Origin: Verrucomicrobiota bacterium
GTDB lineage: Bacteria; Verrucomicrobiota; Verrucomicrobiia; Opitutales; Opitutaceae
DNA: 64,000 nt
Direction of reading: 5' to 3'
NCBI GenBank assembly: GCA_023428905.1
Contig: JAEYWP010000016.1
Location: 372,001-436,000 of the forward strand
Shown one piece after another: positions 46,001 to 54,472 of this stretch. Under the pieces are notes generated by a model that was given only the letters and a program-made list of their open reading frames with translations, did no database searches and had not been told where the DNA came from. The first letter of the stretch is position 1. Each line of letters begins with the position of its first letter. Position numbers and translations under genes: made by a program.

Positions 46001-46450
46001 GCCTGTATCCGTTGTCACAAGGTAAATGGCGAGGGTGGGGAGGCCGGGCCCGACCTTACGACCATCGGCGCGCGGAAGTCTCCCGACTATATCCTGGAGG
46101 CGATCCTCAATCCCAACGCGCAGATTGCGGAAGGCTTTGATCTGGTGAGCGTCGGTTTTGGAAAAGACCAGTGGGAGGCGGGTACCATTGTGCGCGAGAC
46201 GCCCACGGAACTGGTGCTGCGGCGCGGTGATGGCAGTGAGGTCGCGCTGGATCCGCGTACCATCAAGGAGCGGAGCTCCGTTCCATCCAGTATGCCGGCG
46301 ATCTATGGGCAGGTGATGTCGCGGACAGAGCTACGCGATCTGCTTGCGTACGTGACCGGACTGACTGTCGCTGATCCCAGCTTCAAGGCGGCGCCCCCCC
46401 GCGCGACCGGCGGGACGTCTGCTGAGGCAAAGAACGGCGGTCACGACTAG
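43037..46450 (+). CDS. PVC-type membrane dehydrogenase/HEAT/cytochrome c protein
   Basis: A 1137-aa exported protein. The signal peptide ends near LLPAQ. Residues about 45-450 form a soluble-dehydrogenase-like beta-propeller (GFKAQLWAAEPMLANPVAFDID, HGLAIGPDGKLYFTIGDRG, RNPQELAFDEHGNLFTGDND). The next ~500 residues are HEAT-like repeats. A C-terminal cytochrome c domain has the heme site C990-IR-C993-H994 and EAILNPNAQIAEGF. The architecture is characteristic of Planctomycetes and Verrucomicrobia and is thought to oxidise sugars or alcohols in the periplasm. The ATG at 43037 was chosen over a TTG at 43022. The 180 bases upstream contain no gene. Confidence 0.9.
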   Translation: MPSVPLRSCFAGLILSATLLPAQSLKLEAVERLPDPVVDPASDDALRALQRFSLPAGFKAQLWAAEPMLANPVAFDIDAQGRIYVAETYRYRTSVLDIRHYMGMVELDLAARTIEDRVAMTRQVFGEEGARQLAIESELVRMVEDRDGDGKADRSHVFATGFNSMLDGIASGVLARKGEVWFTNIPSLWRLERDASGAKATKREEVLRGFGVRFNYTGHDFHGLAIGPDGKLYFTIGDRGTHARGREGQVIDVPDEGAIFRANLDGSDFELVARGLRNPQELAFDEHGNLFTGDNDSDNGDMERLVHVVEGSDSGWRVGYQHAPLGQGGPWMTEGLWKMRFPEQPAYLLPPVSLIEDGPSGLTYHPGTGLGGALRGHFFICHFKGSISRSGIQTYAVRPQGAGFVVTSSEPFMGGILATDVSFGPDGDLYALDWVEGWPKSRKGRIYRVAATTADPAQAALSAEVRTLLAKGFEQSTAEALRGLLAHADYRVRLEAQLELADRGPASLPVLTSVAQDVTLGRLARLHAIWGLGQLGRAGANVADTLVALAADADEEVRAQCLKVLGDLRLPGALPFLVSRLEDAAPRVSFFAAQALGKLTRPEAADALVALARRNADQDATLRHAVVIALSQLGATPALEKAAQDPDRAVRLTALLVYRRLQDAAIASFLDDADPFLVREAALAINDAPVVPAYPALAAKLATAPAADEPLVLRAINAALRSGGREHAEALVAFAGRADAPEAYRREALVQLAAWARVPERDRLVGVYRPLPPRDAGPAVQALAPAFATLAGTGPESVRLAAIDAGVALRAPSAGDALQAVVADETAPGAVRGRALTALETLGHPGLASALQAATRGAAVEPRLAALQILARRDPGEALPIIAQLAGNGNEVEQQAAYRALAQLDMALASKELISALDRLRDGKVAAGAQFDLLDAVEKSTDAGVQARWQQVKQAWASSGDALAPFRGALQGGAPHRGRSLFNNHPVLACIRCHKVNGEGGEAGPDLTTIGARKSPDYILEAILNPNAQIAEGFDLVSVGFGKDQWEAGTIVRETPTELVLRRGDGSEVALDPRTIKERSSVPSSMPAIYGQVMSRTELRDLLAYVTGLTVADPSFKAAPPRATGGTSAEAKNGGHD

Positions 46451-46490
46451 GCGGCTGGCGCGCATGCCGCCCGGCGTGGGCGGCGTGCAT

Positions 46491-46685
46491 TCAGTCCTTC
46501 CGGCGCCCGACAAAAAACGCCAGGTACAATCCCAGCGCCGCAATCAACACCAGCCACCACAGGTAACGGAGTTCCCGGGAGGCGAGGGCGACGAACGACT
46601 GCACCCTCGGAAAAATCACGACCAGCGCGATCACCACCGCGAGGGCGGAGTAGAAGATGAGATTGCGGCGGAAGGACGGGGTCAT
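46491..46685 (-). CDS. 64-aa two-helix membrane protein
   Basis: A 64-aa protein with two membrane helices (about residues 8-25 and 41-58) and a basic C-terminus (GRRKD). It starts in an ATGA overlap with the prohibitin-family gene (46682-46685), so it is probably co-translated and may be a partner of that protein. No family is recognised. Confidence 0.65.
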   Translation of the reverse strand: MTPSFRRNLIFYSALAVVIALVVIFPRVQSFVALASRELRYLWWLVLIAALGLYLAFFVGRRKD

Positions 46686-47512
46686 CGGCGCGGTGAGACC
46701 GCAGAGCCCGTCGTGGCGCTCGGGTCGGTCAAGGGCAAGAGAATGTTCGCGCCGCCCGCTCCGGCGGCTCCGCCCACGACCAGGGGCGCCTTGCCGTCCC
46801 ACTTTTCAACGATCTGCAGCTGGATCAGCCCGGGGTTGTCACGGATCGCTTCGGCGCGGATGCGGATGGCCTCGGCTTCGCCTTTCGCGCGGATAATCGC
46901 GGTGTCGGCTTCGATCTGCGCCTTCTGCTGGGTGAAGCGCGCCTTCGCCGCTTCCTGCTCCTGCACCATTTTGGATTCGATCGCGACCTCCAGCTCGCGG
47001 GAGAGGGTGATATTTTCCAGCACGATGTCCTCGATGATGAGGATCTCGCCGATCTTCTTGCGCGCCGCCTCGAGGGAGCGGGTCTTGATCGCTTCGCGCT
47101 GCTTCACGATCTGCTCGGCGCTCTGCAGGGCGGTGGCCTCTTTAAGCGCTTCCTGGATACGCGGCGCGATCAGGCTGTCGAACGGGTCGCCGGCGTATTC
47201 CTTGTAGATCCGTACCACGGACGTCTCTGGTATCCGGTAGAGCACGCGGAGGTTGACGTTCACCTGCTGCAGGTCGGCCGAATAACACTCCGCCTCGGCG
47301 GCGCGGATCTGCTGGCGGACCAGAATGGGAATGACGTGCGAAATGAAGGGCGACTTTGTACCGAAGCCCTCCGGCTTGAACGCCTCGCTCACCTTTCCGA
47401 GGGTCACCTGCACGCCGCGGTATCCAGGATCCACGACATACGTCGCCTGGGACGCCCCGATCACGAGGACAAGGATGACAAGCGCGGCACCGATCAGTTT
47501 GGCTGGGTTCAT
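46682..47512 (-). CDS. prohibitin/SPFH-domain membrane protein
   Basis: A 276-aa protein with an N-terminal membrane helix (residues 5-26) followed by an SPFH/band-7 domain (VDPGYRGVQVTLGKVSEAF, YRIPETSVVRIYKEYAGDPFDSLIAPRIQEALKEATA). A coiled coil rich in Glu, Ala and Lys follows (EQEAAKARFTQQKAQIEADTAIIRAKGEAEAIRIRAEA). Such proteins form ring scaffolds and regulate membrane proteases. The ATG at 47512 is next to the membrane helix. Confidence 0.9.
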   Translation of the reverse strand: MNPAKLIGAALVILVLVIGASQATYVVDPGYRGVQVTLGKVSEAFKPEGFGTKSPFISHVIPILVRQQIRAAEAECYSADLQQVNVNLRVLYRIPETSVVRIYKEYAGDPFDSLIAPRIQEALKEATALQSAEQIVKQREAIKTRSLEAARKKIGEILIIEDIVLENITLSRELEVAIESKMVQEQEAAKARFTQQKAQIEADTAIIRAKGEAEAIRIRAEAIRDNPGLIQLQIVEKWDGKAPLVVGGAAGAGGANILLPLTDPSATTGSAVSPRR

Positions 47513-47645
47513 GCGGTCCGATGTGGGGGCCGCCGGTCGGGCGGGCAAGCGCAATGCCGCTGATTACGACTTTCGGCCTGGTTTCCACGAGGCCGCTTCC
47601 GCCGCCGGACTCGACAGCGCGGCTGCGTCGTGGCTGTTTTTCTCC

Positions 47646-48947
47646 ATGCGGGAGGAGATGACTGAGCGTGACGGCGGAGCCGTGGCGGAGATGCAGGGAC
47701 TTGAAGGCCCTTTTTCATTTGCAGAGCGGGTATTGCAGCGGATCTGGGCACGGGGCGATTTCGATCGCGGTCGCGCATCCACGGCCGAAGGGGAGCCGGT
47801 CTTCGTCTCTGCCCTGGGCAAGTGGAACCGCGGGGCAGGGCCGGATTTTGTCGGAGCCCGACTTCAGATTGGCGAACGCAAGGTGGACGGTGACGTCGAG
47901 CTCCACCTGCGCGCTGCCGACTGGGAGGCGCATCGCCACGCCGCCGATTCTCGCTACGCGGGCGTGGTGCTTCACGTGGTGCTTTACCCGCCGGCGGCCC
48001 CGGTGACGCGCGGGGTGGACGGACGACGCATCCCGATCCTTGTCCTGTTGCCGTTGTTGCGGCGCGCGTTGGAAGAATACGCGGAGGATGATGCGCTGGA
48101 GCGACTGTCCGGCCGGTCCGTGACCGAAATGCGCGAGCGCCTCAGCCTCCTGGACCCGGCTGCCCAATGGCAGGCCTTGACGGACGCGGCGGCGCGTCGC
48201 TGGCGGGAGAAGGTCCGTTTCGCGTCGCTTCGCCTGGAGCAGTTGGGATGGGAGGATGCGTGCCACCATACAGGTCTGGAGGTGCTGGGTTACCGGGCAA
48301 ATCGCGCGCCCATGCTGGCGGTGGCGTCGGCGTACGGGCTCGGCTGGTGGGGCCGGGAGGATCGGACGGTGGAGGTTGCCGCTCTCGTGGCGGAGTGCGC
48401 GACGCGCTGGAGCGCGCAGGCGGTTCGCCCCGCCAACCGGCCGGCCACGCGTCTGGCGCAATATGCCGCGTGGGCCAGCCGGGTGCCGACGTGGCCTATG
48501 GTGCTCGAAGCGGTTTGGGCTGCGCGCCGGGCGACGGTGTGTGGGGCTCGGCGCTCGACAGCGGCAACCGAGCGGCAAGGAACGGGTGAGGAGAGGGACG
48601 TTCCTGCGTCGGAGGTGTCGGCGCGCGCCCGCCGCGCTGCGATGGGAGTGGGCGAACTCCGGCAGCGGCTGACGGCGGAGGTGTGTGGAACTGCGTTAGG
48701 CGGGGTACGCTTTGATACCCTGGTCTGTGACGGATTTCTTCCGCTGCTCGCCGCGCGCCGGCCCGGTGACGCGGCTGATGCCGAAGCGTTCTGGTGGTTC
48801 TGGTTTGCGGGGGACTTGCCCGACAGCCTCGCCCACCTCCTGCCTGTGTTGAAGTTCCCCGGCGCGGGGCGGACGGTGGTGTCGCACGGACTCCTTCAGG
48901 GCCTTTACGGCTGGCTCTGGAGCGAGCAGGAAACCGGAGACGTGTGA
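47646..48947 (+). CDS. DUF2851 family protein
   Basis: A 433-aa protein of the DUF2851 family, known mainly from Bacteroidetes and Verrucomicrobia and of unknown function. The N-terminal block WARGDFDRGRASTAEGEPVFVSALGKWNRGAGPDFVGARLQIG followed by GDVELHLRAADWEAHRH is typical. The start is uncertain: the ATG at 47646 is preferred, and 47511 would abut the divergent prohibitin gene. It ends 132 bases before nusA. Confidence 0.8.
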   Translation: MREEMTERDGGAVAEMQGLEGPFSFAERVLQRIWARGDFDRGRASTAEGEPVFVSALGKWNRGAGPDFVGARLQIGERKVDGDVELHLRAADWEAHRHAADSRYAGVVLHVVLYPPAAPVTRGVDGRRIPILVLLPLLRRALEEYAEDDALERLSGRSVTEMRERLSLLDPAAQWQALTDAAARRWREKVRFASLRLEQLGWEDACHHTGLEVLGYRANRAPMLAVASAYGLGWWGREDRTVEVAALVAECATRWSAQAVRPANRPATRLAQYAAWASRVPTWPMVLEAVWAARRATVCGARRSTAATERQGTGEERDVPASEVSARARRAAMGVGELRQRLTAEVCGTALGGVRFDTLVCDGFLPLLAARRPGDAADAEAFWWFWFAGDLPDSLAHLLPVLKFPGAGRTVVSHGLLQGLYGWLWSEQETGDV

Positions 48948-48974
48948 CGATAGATGCCCGTGCAGGCGCGGGAC

Positions 48975-49004
48975 TTGACAAGATTTCCGGGCGAAAGCTA
49001 CGTT
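48975..49004 (+). promoter_or_regulatory. sigma-70-type promoter of the nusA operon
   Basis: TTGACA (48975-48980) and TACGTT (48999-49004) are separated by 18 bases. The -35 box is a consensus match. Transcription would begin near 49011 and read through the leader hairpin before nusA. Confidence 0.65.
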
Positions 49005-49035
49005 AAGCGACTCGAATAACGTTCACTTTCCAAAA

Positions 49036-49061
49036 GTGGGCCTCTGGCCCGCTTTTTTTTT
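49036..49061 (+). terminator. leader terminator/attenuator before nusA
   Basis: A 7-bp stem (GTGGGCC/GGCCCGC, one G-T pair, loop TCT) is followed by nine T residues (49053-49061). It lies between the promoter at 48975 and the nusA ATG at 49080, about 25 bases into the transcript. A CCCAC at 49062-49066 could pair with the GTGGG of the stem and break it up. That fits an attenuator. It could also stop read-through from the upstream DUF2851 gene. Confidence 0.7.
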
Positions 49062-49079
49062 CCCACAAAAACAAGCCCT

Positions 49080-50303
49080 ATGAGCAGCGAAATTCTATCC
49101 GTCCTTGAGTACATGGAGAAGGAGAAGGGTATTGGTCGCGCGGACATGATCACTGCGATCGTGAATGCGATCAAGACCGCGGCCCAAAAGGGCGTGAACT
49201 CCGGCCAGGAGCTCAAGATCGAGATCAATCCGAAGAACGGCCAATTGAAGGCCTGGTCGGTGCTCAAGGTGGTGGATTCGGTCAGCAATCCGAAGACTGA
49301 GATTCACGTTGAGAAGGCACAGGCGCTCAAACCCGGTGCTGTGCTAGGTGAGATGTTGGAAAAGGAGATCGACCCCGCGTACCTGGGCCGCATCGCGGCG
49401 CAGACGGCCCGTCAGGCGATCATGCAGAAGCTTCGCCAGTTCGAGAAGGACCGCATTTACGACGACTTCAAGGACATGGTCGGCAACATCGTGACCGGCA
49501 CGGTCCGCCGCAAGGAACGCGCGGACATCTTCATCGATCTCGGCAAGGCCGAGGCGGTGCTTCCGGCCAAGGAGCAGGTTCCCGGGGAGGAGTATCAGCC
49601 GGGTGATCGCATTCGCTGCCTTCTCCTCTCGATCGATTCCACCCCGCGCGGTCCCGAGCTGATCCTCAGCCGTGGCAGCCCGAAGTTCGTGCGCCGCCTC
49701 TTTGAGGTGGAGGTGACGGAGATCGCGGATGGCACGGTGAAAATCGAAGCCTTCGCCCGCGAGCCCGGCTACCGCACCAAGATCGCGGTCTCCACCAGCG
49801 ACCACAAGGTCGATCCGGTCGGCGCCTGCGTGGGTGCCCGGGGCGCACGGGTGAAGACGATCGTCCGCGAACTGAACGGCGAAAAAATCGACATCATTAA
49901 TTATTTCGCGGACCCCAAGCAGATGGTGATCGAGGCGTTGAAACCTGCGATCCCGCGCGACATCGTGCTGGACGAGCGCAACCACCGCATCCTCCTCCGC
50001 GTTGATCCGGAAAACCTCGCGATCGCGATCGGCCGCAAGGGCCAGAATGCGCGCCTCACCTCCCGCCTGATTGGATGGCGGCTGGACATCGAGGAGTTCA
50101 AAGCGGCCTCGACGGATCCGCGCGAAGTGGCAATTCTTTCCCTCACCAAGGCTCTTTCGATCGAACGCGACGTTGCGGAACGACTCGTGGGCATTGGCAT
50201 GAACTCGCCGGCCGTTCTCGAAACGGTCGAGTTGAGCGACCTCACCGAAGCAGGCTTCACTGAGGAAGAAGCCCAGACAATCATCTCCCGCGTCGCCAAA
50301 TAA
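49080..50303 (+). CDS. nusA: transcription termination/antitermination factor NusA
   Basis: A 407-aa NusA. The N-terminal RNA-polymerase-binding domain (EILSVLEYMEKEKGI) is followed by S1 (about residues 130-200; GTVRRKERADIFIDLGKAEAVLPAKEQ) and KH domains (GACVGARGARVKTIVRELNGEKIDI, NLAIAIGRKGQNARLTSRLIGW). The C-terminus has a single short helical repeat. It starts at an ATG just after the leader terminator. It is first in the translation operon; the usual upstream partner rimP is absent. Confidence 0.97.
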   Translation: MSSEILSVLEYMEKEKGIGRADMITAIVNAIKTAAQKGVNSGQELKIEINPKNGQLKAWSVLKVVDSVSNPKTEIHVEKAQALKPGAVLGEMLEKEIDPAYLGRIAAQTARQAIMQKLRQFEKDRIYDDFKDMVGNIVTGTVRRKERADIFIDLGKAEAVLPAKEQVPGEEYQPGDRIRCLLLSIDSTPRGPELILSRGSPKFVRRLFEVEVTEIADGTVKIEAFAREPGYRTKIAVSTSDHKVDPVGACVGARGARVKTIVRELNGEKIDIINYFADPKQMVIEALKPAIPRDIVLDERNHRILLRVDPENLAIAIGRKGQNARLTSRLIGWRLDIEEFKAASTDPREVAILSLTKALSIERDVAERLVGIGMNSPAVLETVELSDLTEAGFTEEEAQTIISRVAK

Positions 50304-50332
50304 GCCGATCGCACGACCCTCAAACCTGACTG

Positions 50333-52942
50333 ATGAGCATCCGCATTCACGAACTCGCCAAGAAGATCGGCATGGACAACAAGCAACTGTTGTCCCTGCT
50401 CAAGGAGCGCAAGTACGACGTCAAGAGCGTCTCCAGCACGATCGACAATATCTCGGCCGAGGCGCTTGAGCAGGAGTTCGCAGGCCAGGCGAAGGTTGTG
50501 ACGGCGACGGAGCCGGAAGGTGACGCCGCGACAGGTGAGGCGGCGTCCGTGGTCCCAGCCGCCCCGGAGGCGCCTGCGTCCCCGAAACCCGCGACACCTA
50601 CTGAGATTCCGCAGTCCTTCACCACGCGCCTGCCGACGGGCATGATGGTGAAATCCGCCCAGGATATCGCCCGCGAGAAGGAGGAGGCTGCAAAGGCCGC
50701 CGCCGCCGCGAAGCCGGCTCCCCCGGCGGCGATTCCCGCACGTCCCGCCGCCCCGAGCATGCCGCCACGCCCTGCCGCTCCCGCGGCTCCGTCTTATCCG
50801 CAGCGCCCTGTCGCGTCCGCGCCCCAGCCCCCTCCGGTGGTCTCGGCGCCGCGTCCGACGCCCATGCCTGTTTCCGCACCCCGCCCGGTTTCCGCTCCCC
50901 CGGCCGCACCTGTCCCCGCGGCCCAGCCGCCGCGCGTGAGCGCCCCGGCGCCGATCAGTGCACCTCCGGCACCTCCGGCGATTGCCAAGGCCCCCGCTCC
51001 CTTGCCCGCACCTTCGCCCGCGGCGCCCCCGCCGCTGCCGACCTCGCCCACCGCCCCGAAGCCGCCCCCGGTGGTGTCGGCTCCCAATGCGTTGCCGGCG
51101 ATGCCGTCCACGTCGAACACGAATGCACCCATCGTGGTGCAGCAGGGCGACTTCAAGATCATCCATCTGAAGCCGCCGATCGTGGTGCGCGATTTTGCGA
51201 CCGCCCTGAATCTGAAGCCCTTCAAGCTGATCTCCGAAATGATGGAGATGGGGATCTTCGCCTCGATGAATCAAAACATCGAGGAGTCCGTCGCGACCAA
51301 GGTCGCGGAGAAGCACGGTTTCCTGCTTGAGATCAAGCACCGCGGCGACGCGGCCGCCCAGCAGGCCGCCAAGGAAAAGGAGAAGGAGAACAAGAAGAAG
51401 CCGGAAGAGGACGAGGCCAAGCACCTCGTGCCCCGTCCTCCGGTCGTGTGTATTCTCGGGCACGTCGACCACGGTAAAACCTCGCTGCTCGACGCAGTGC
51501 GCAAGGCCGACGTCGCCGGCGGTGAGGCGGGTGGCATCACCCAGCACATCGGCGCCTACCAGATCGAATACAACAGCCGGAAGATCACCTTCCTGGATAC
51601 ACCGGGTCACGCCGCGTTCCAGAAGATGCGCGCTCGCGGCGCCAGCGTGACCGACATCGCGGTCCTCGTGGTGGCGGCCGACGACGGCTTCATGCCGCAG
51701 ACCGATGAGGCGCTGAAGCACGCCCAGAATGCGAAGGTCGCCCTCGTGGTGGCGGTGAACAAGATGGACGTGAAGGGTGCCAACATCGACCAGGTGAAGG
51801 CGCAGATGCAGCAGCGCGGGATCGCTCCGGAAGACTGGGGCGGTGAAACCATCACCGTTCCCGTTTCCGCCATCAAGGGCACCGGCATCAACGAGATGCT
51901 GGAAATGATCCTCCTCCAGGCGGATGTGCTCGAACTCAAGGCCAACCCGAAAGCGGAGGCCAGCGGCATCATCATCGAATCCCAGGTGGACGTGGGCCGC
52001 GGCCCGCTCGCGACCGTCATCGTGCAGCGCGGCACGCTCCGCGTCGGTGACGCGATTGTTTGCGGCCCGAATTTTGCCAAGGTGCGCGCCATGTTCGACG
52101 ATCAGGGGCGCAACCTGAAGGAGGCGCCGCCGGCGACGCCGGTGCGTGTGATCGGCTGGTCCGGCACGCCGGACTCCGGCGCGCAGTTCCGGGTGGTGAA
52201 GAACGCCCGCGAGGCCGAAAAACTCGCCGAAGAGGAATCGCAGCGCATGCGCAAGGTGCTCACCACCTCCGCCGCCACGCCGAAGGAGGTCTCGGTCGAG
52301 AGCCTCTTCGCCAACATTGCCGCCACCCAGCAGCGCGGTCTGAAGCTGATCATCAAGACCGATGTCTTCGGCTCGACCGAAGCGGTGCGCAATGTCCTCG
52401 AGAATATCAAAAGCACCAAGGTCTCGGTGGAAATCGTTTCCACCGATGTCGGTCTGGTGACCAAGAACGACGTCCTGATGGCGAGCGCCGCCGGGGCGGT
52501 CGTGATTGGTTTCAACACCAAGCTGGAGAACGGGGTCACCCCGCTCGCCAAGCACCACAACGTCCGGATTGAAACCTTCGAGATCATCTACGAACTCGCT
52601 GACAAGGTGCGCGAGATGCTGGCCGACCTGCTCGAACCGGAGCAGAAGGAGGTCAAGCTCGGAGGCGCCGAGGTGCGTGCGACCTTCCCGCTGGCCAAGG
52701 GCTTCGTGGCGGGCTGTCTCGTCACCGAGGGCAAGGTCACCCGCAATGCGGCCGCACGGCTGCGCCGCGGACGCGAAATCGTCTTCGAAGGCAAGATCGC
52801 GACTCTCAAGCGCTTCAAGGACGACGCCAACGAAGTGCGCGCCGGCCTGGAGTGCGGTATCAAGCTCGACGACTTCAACGGCTACAACGTCGGGGATCTC
52901 ATCGAGTGTTACGAAATCCAGAAAGTCCGCGCGTCTCTCTGA
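50333..52942 (+). CDS. infB: translation initiation factor IF-2
   Basis: GTPase that brings initiator tRNA to the 30S subunit (869 aa). The N-terminal IF2_N motif (IRIHELAKKIGMDNKQLLSLLKE) is followed by a long Pro/Ala-rich linker (about residues 60-260). The G domain starts near 370, with G1 at 376-384 (GHVDHGKTS), LDTPGHAAF, and NKMD. Domains II-IV follow. The second IF2_N-like segment (IHLKPPIVVRDFATALNLKPFKLISEMMEMG) lies at about residues 283-313. It is 29 bases after nusA. Confidence 0.98.
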   Translation: MSIRIHELAKKIGMDNKQLLSLLKERKYDVKSVSSTIDNISAEALEQEFAGQAKVVTATEPEGDAATGEAASVVPAAPEAPASPKPATPTEIPQSFTTRLPTGMMVKSAQDIAREKEEAAKAAAAAKPAPPAAIPARPAAPSMPPRPAAPAAPSYPQRPVASAPQPPPVVSAPRPTPMPVSAPRPVSAPPAAPVPAAQPPRVSAPAPISAPPAPPAIAKAPAPLPAPSPAAPPPLPTSPTAPKPPPVVSAPNALPAMPSTSNTNAPIVVQQGDFKIIHLKPPIVVRDFATALNLKPFKLISEMMEMGIFASMNQNIEESVATKVAEKHGFLLEIKHRGDAAAQQAAKEKEKENKKKPEEDEAKHLVPRPPVVCILGHVDHGKTSLLDAVRKADVAGGEAGGITQHIGAYQIEYNSRKITFLDTPGHAAFQKMRARGASVTDIAVLVVAADDGFMPQTDEALKHAQNAKVALVVAVNKMDVKGANIDQVKAQMQQRGIAPEDWGGETITVPVSAIKGTGINEMLEMILLQADVLELKANPKAEASGIIIESQVDVGRGPLATVIVQRGTLRVGDAIVCGPNFAKVRAMFDDQGRNLKEAPPATPVRVIGWSGTPDSGAQFRVVKNAREAEKLAEEESQRMRKVLTTSAATPKEVSVESLFANIAATQQRGLKLIIKTDVFGSTEAVRNVLENIKSTKVSVEIVSTDVGLVTKNDVLMASAAGAVVIGFNTKLENGVTPLAKHHNVRIETFEIIYELADKVREMLADLLEPEQKEVKLGGAEVRATFPLAKGFVAGCLVTEGKVTRNAAARLRRGREIVFEGKIATLKRFKDDANEVRAGLECGIKLDDFNGYNVGDLIECYEIQKVRASL

Positions 52943-53055
52943 GCCGCGCATCCCGGATCGACGGTTTGTGACGAGAGGGGCGGGACAGCGCGCCGTGGCA
53001 CGGTGTCGCGGTCTCCGCCTCGCAGTCGCGACCCCCGGCCGCCACGTGTTCCCGC

Positions 53056-53460
53056 ATGTCCAACCGCACTCTTCGCGTCAATGAGCTGATCCAGCGCGAG
53101 CTCAGCGACATCCTCCGCAAGAAATATCAGGCGGAGGCCGTCACCATCACCATCACCGGCGTGCAGGTGACGCCGGACCTGAAGGAGGGCACCGTTTACC
53201 TCGCCGTCACCGGCACCGAATCGGAGGCCGCACAGAAACTGAAATGGATGGCGGCGAACTCGCAGGCCTTCCGCTTCGAACTGGGGCGGCGCATCGTGCT
53301 CAAGTTCATGCCCCATTTTGTCTACAAGCTGGATCACTCCACGGCGCGGGGAAATCGAATCCTCGAGCTGTTGGATGAGATCGCGGCGAAAGAGCCGCCC
53401 CGCCCGGAGCAGCCGGCGACGGACGCGTCCGAGCAACCGCCCAAGAAGGAGAAGAACTGA
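53056..53460 (+). CDS. rbfA: ribosome-binding factor A
   Basis: A 134-aa KH-fold protein that matures the 30S subunit (cold-shock and 17S rRNA processing). The sequence has the RbfA start (RTLRVNELIQRELSDILRKKY), VTGVQV-type core and FRFELGRRIVLKFMPHFVYKLD. The C-terminus is a short Pro/Glu-rich tail. The gene is 113 bases after infB and 1 base before the nrnA start. Confidence 0.95.
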   Translation: MSNRTLRVNELIQRELSDILRKKYQAEAVTITITGVQVTPDLKEGTVYLAVTGTESEAAQKLKWMAANSQAFRFELGRRIVLKFMPHFVYKLDHSTARGNRILELLDEIAAKEPPRPEQPATDASEQPPKKEKN

Positions 53461-53461
53461 C

Positions 53462-54472
53462 GTGGATGCCTTTTTTCCCAGCCTCACCCCCGGGTTCGAG
53501 ACCCTGCTGAACGGCCTTGCCGGGCGCCAGATTGCGATCGTCGGACACGCCCGCCCGGACGGCGATTGCATCGGCTCCCAGGTGGCGATGGCGCGGACGC
53601 TCCGCGCGCGCGGCGTGGACGTCATTTGCGTCAATCTCGATGCAGTGCCGCGGCGGCTGCAGTTTCTGGTCGATGACGTGCGTTTCGTGAAACCGGACGA
53701 GCTGCCGGCAGGCGAGTGGGCTGCGATCTACGTCGATTGTGCCGACCACGCCCGCGCCGGCGAAAAGGCCCGCGCACGTTTTCCCCAACCCCTGGCGAAC
53801 GTGGATCACCACATCTCCAACGCGGGTTACGCCCAGCACAATTTTGTCGATGTCGCCGCCTCCGCCACCTGCGAGATTCTCGCCGGTATCTTCTTTGACG
53901 CGCGGCTGCCGATCGACCGGGTGACCGCCCAGGCGCTGTTTTCCGGGATCATGACGGACACCGGCCAGTTCCGCTTCAATTCCACCACCCGCCGCACCTT
54001 CCTGATGGCAGCCGAGCTGGTCAGCCTCGGGGCGACCCCGGCGGACATCGGCGGTGAAATCTACGAGCGCGAATCGGCCGGCAAACTCCAGCTCCTCCAG
54101 CGTTTCCTCGCCTCCCTCAAGCTCGAGTGCGGCGGCCGCGTCTGCGTCGGCATGCTGCCCCTCGGCGTCTTCGAGGAGACCGGTAGCGGTGTTGAGGATA
54201 CGGAAGGCCTGGTGGATTACGCCCGTGCGATCGACGGGGTGGACATCGGCGTCCTGATCGAGGCGCGCCCGGGCGCGGTCAAGGCGAGCCTGCGGGCCAA
54301 GGATCCCCGTTTCCGCGTCGACCAGATCGCCGCCGTCTTCGGCGGGGGCGGGCATGCCTGCGCCGCCGGCATGAACCTGAAGAACGTGGATGCGGAACAG
54401 TTCCGCCAGCGCCTGCTCGAGGCGATCGACGCGCGCATGACCGCGGTGGGCCAGCCAGAAATCACGCTTTAA
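53462..54472 (+). CDS. nrnA: DHH/DHHA1 phosphoesterase (oligoribonuclease/pAp phosphatase)
   Basis: A 336-aa DHH-family phosphoesterase. The metal site blocks are HARPDGDCIGS (29-39), VDCADHAR, and VDHHISN; the C-terminal DHHA1 part ends with FGGGGHACAAGMNL. It degrades short oligoribonucleotides and/or dephosphorylates 3'-phosphoadenosine phosphate. The start is a GTG one base after the rbfA stop; the frame extends further into rbfA but that part is a shadow. The stop overlaps the truB ATG by one base. Confidence 0.92.
   Translation: MDAFFPSLTPGFETLLNGLAGRQIAIVGHARPDGDCIGSQVAMARTLRARGVDVICVNLDAVPRRLQFLVDDVRFVKPDELPAGEWAAIYVDCADHARAGEKARARFPQPLANVDHHISNAGYAQHNFVDVAASATCEILAGIFFDARLPIDRVTAQALFSGIMTDTGQFRFNSTTRRTFLMAAELVSLGATPADIGGEIYERESAGKLQLLQRFLASLKLECGGRVCVGMLPLGVFEETGSGVEDTEGLVDYARAIDGVDIGVLIEARPGAVKASLRAKDPRFRVDQIAAVFGGGGHACAAGMNLKNVDAEQFRQRLLEAIDARMTAVGQPEITL

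Noticed and set aside
49901..52951. 1016-codon minus-strand open frame opposite nusA/infB
   Set aside because: Low-complexity Gly/Arg/His-rich product mirrors the Pro/Ala-rich IF-2 linker; infB on the plus strand is certain.
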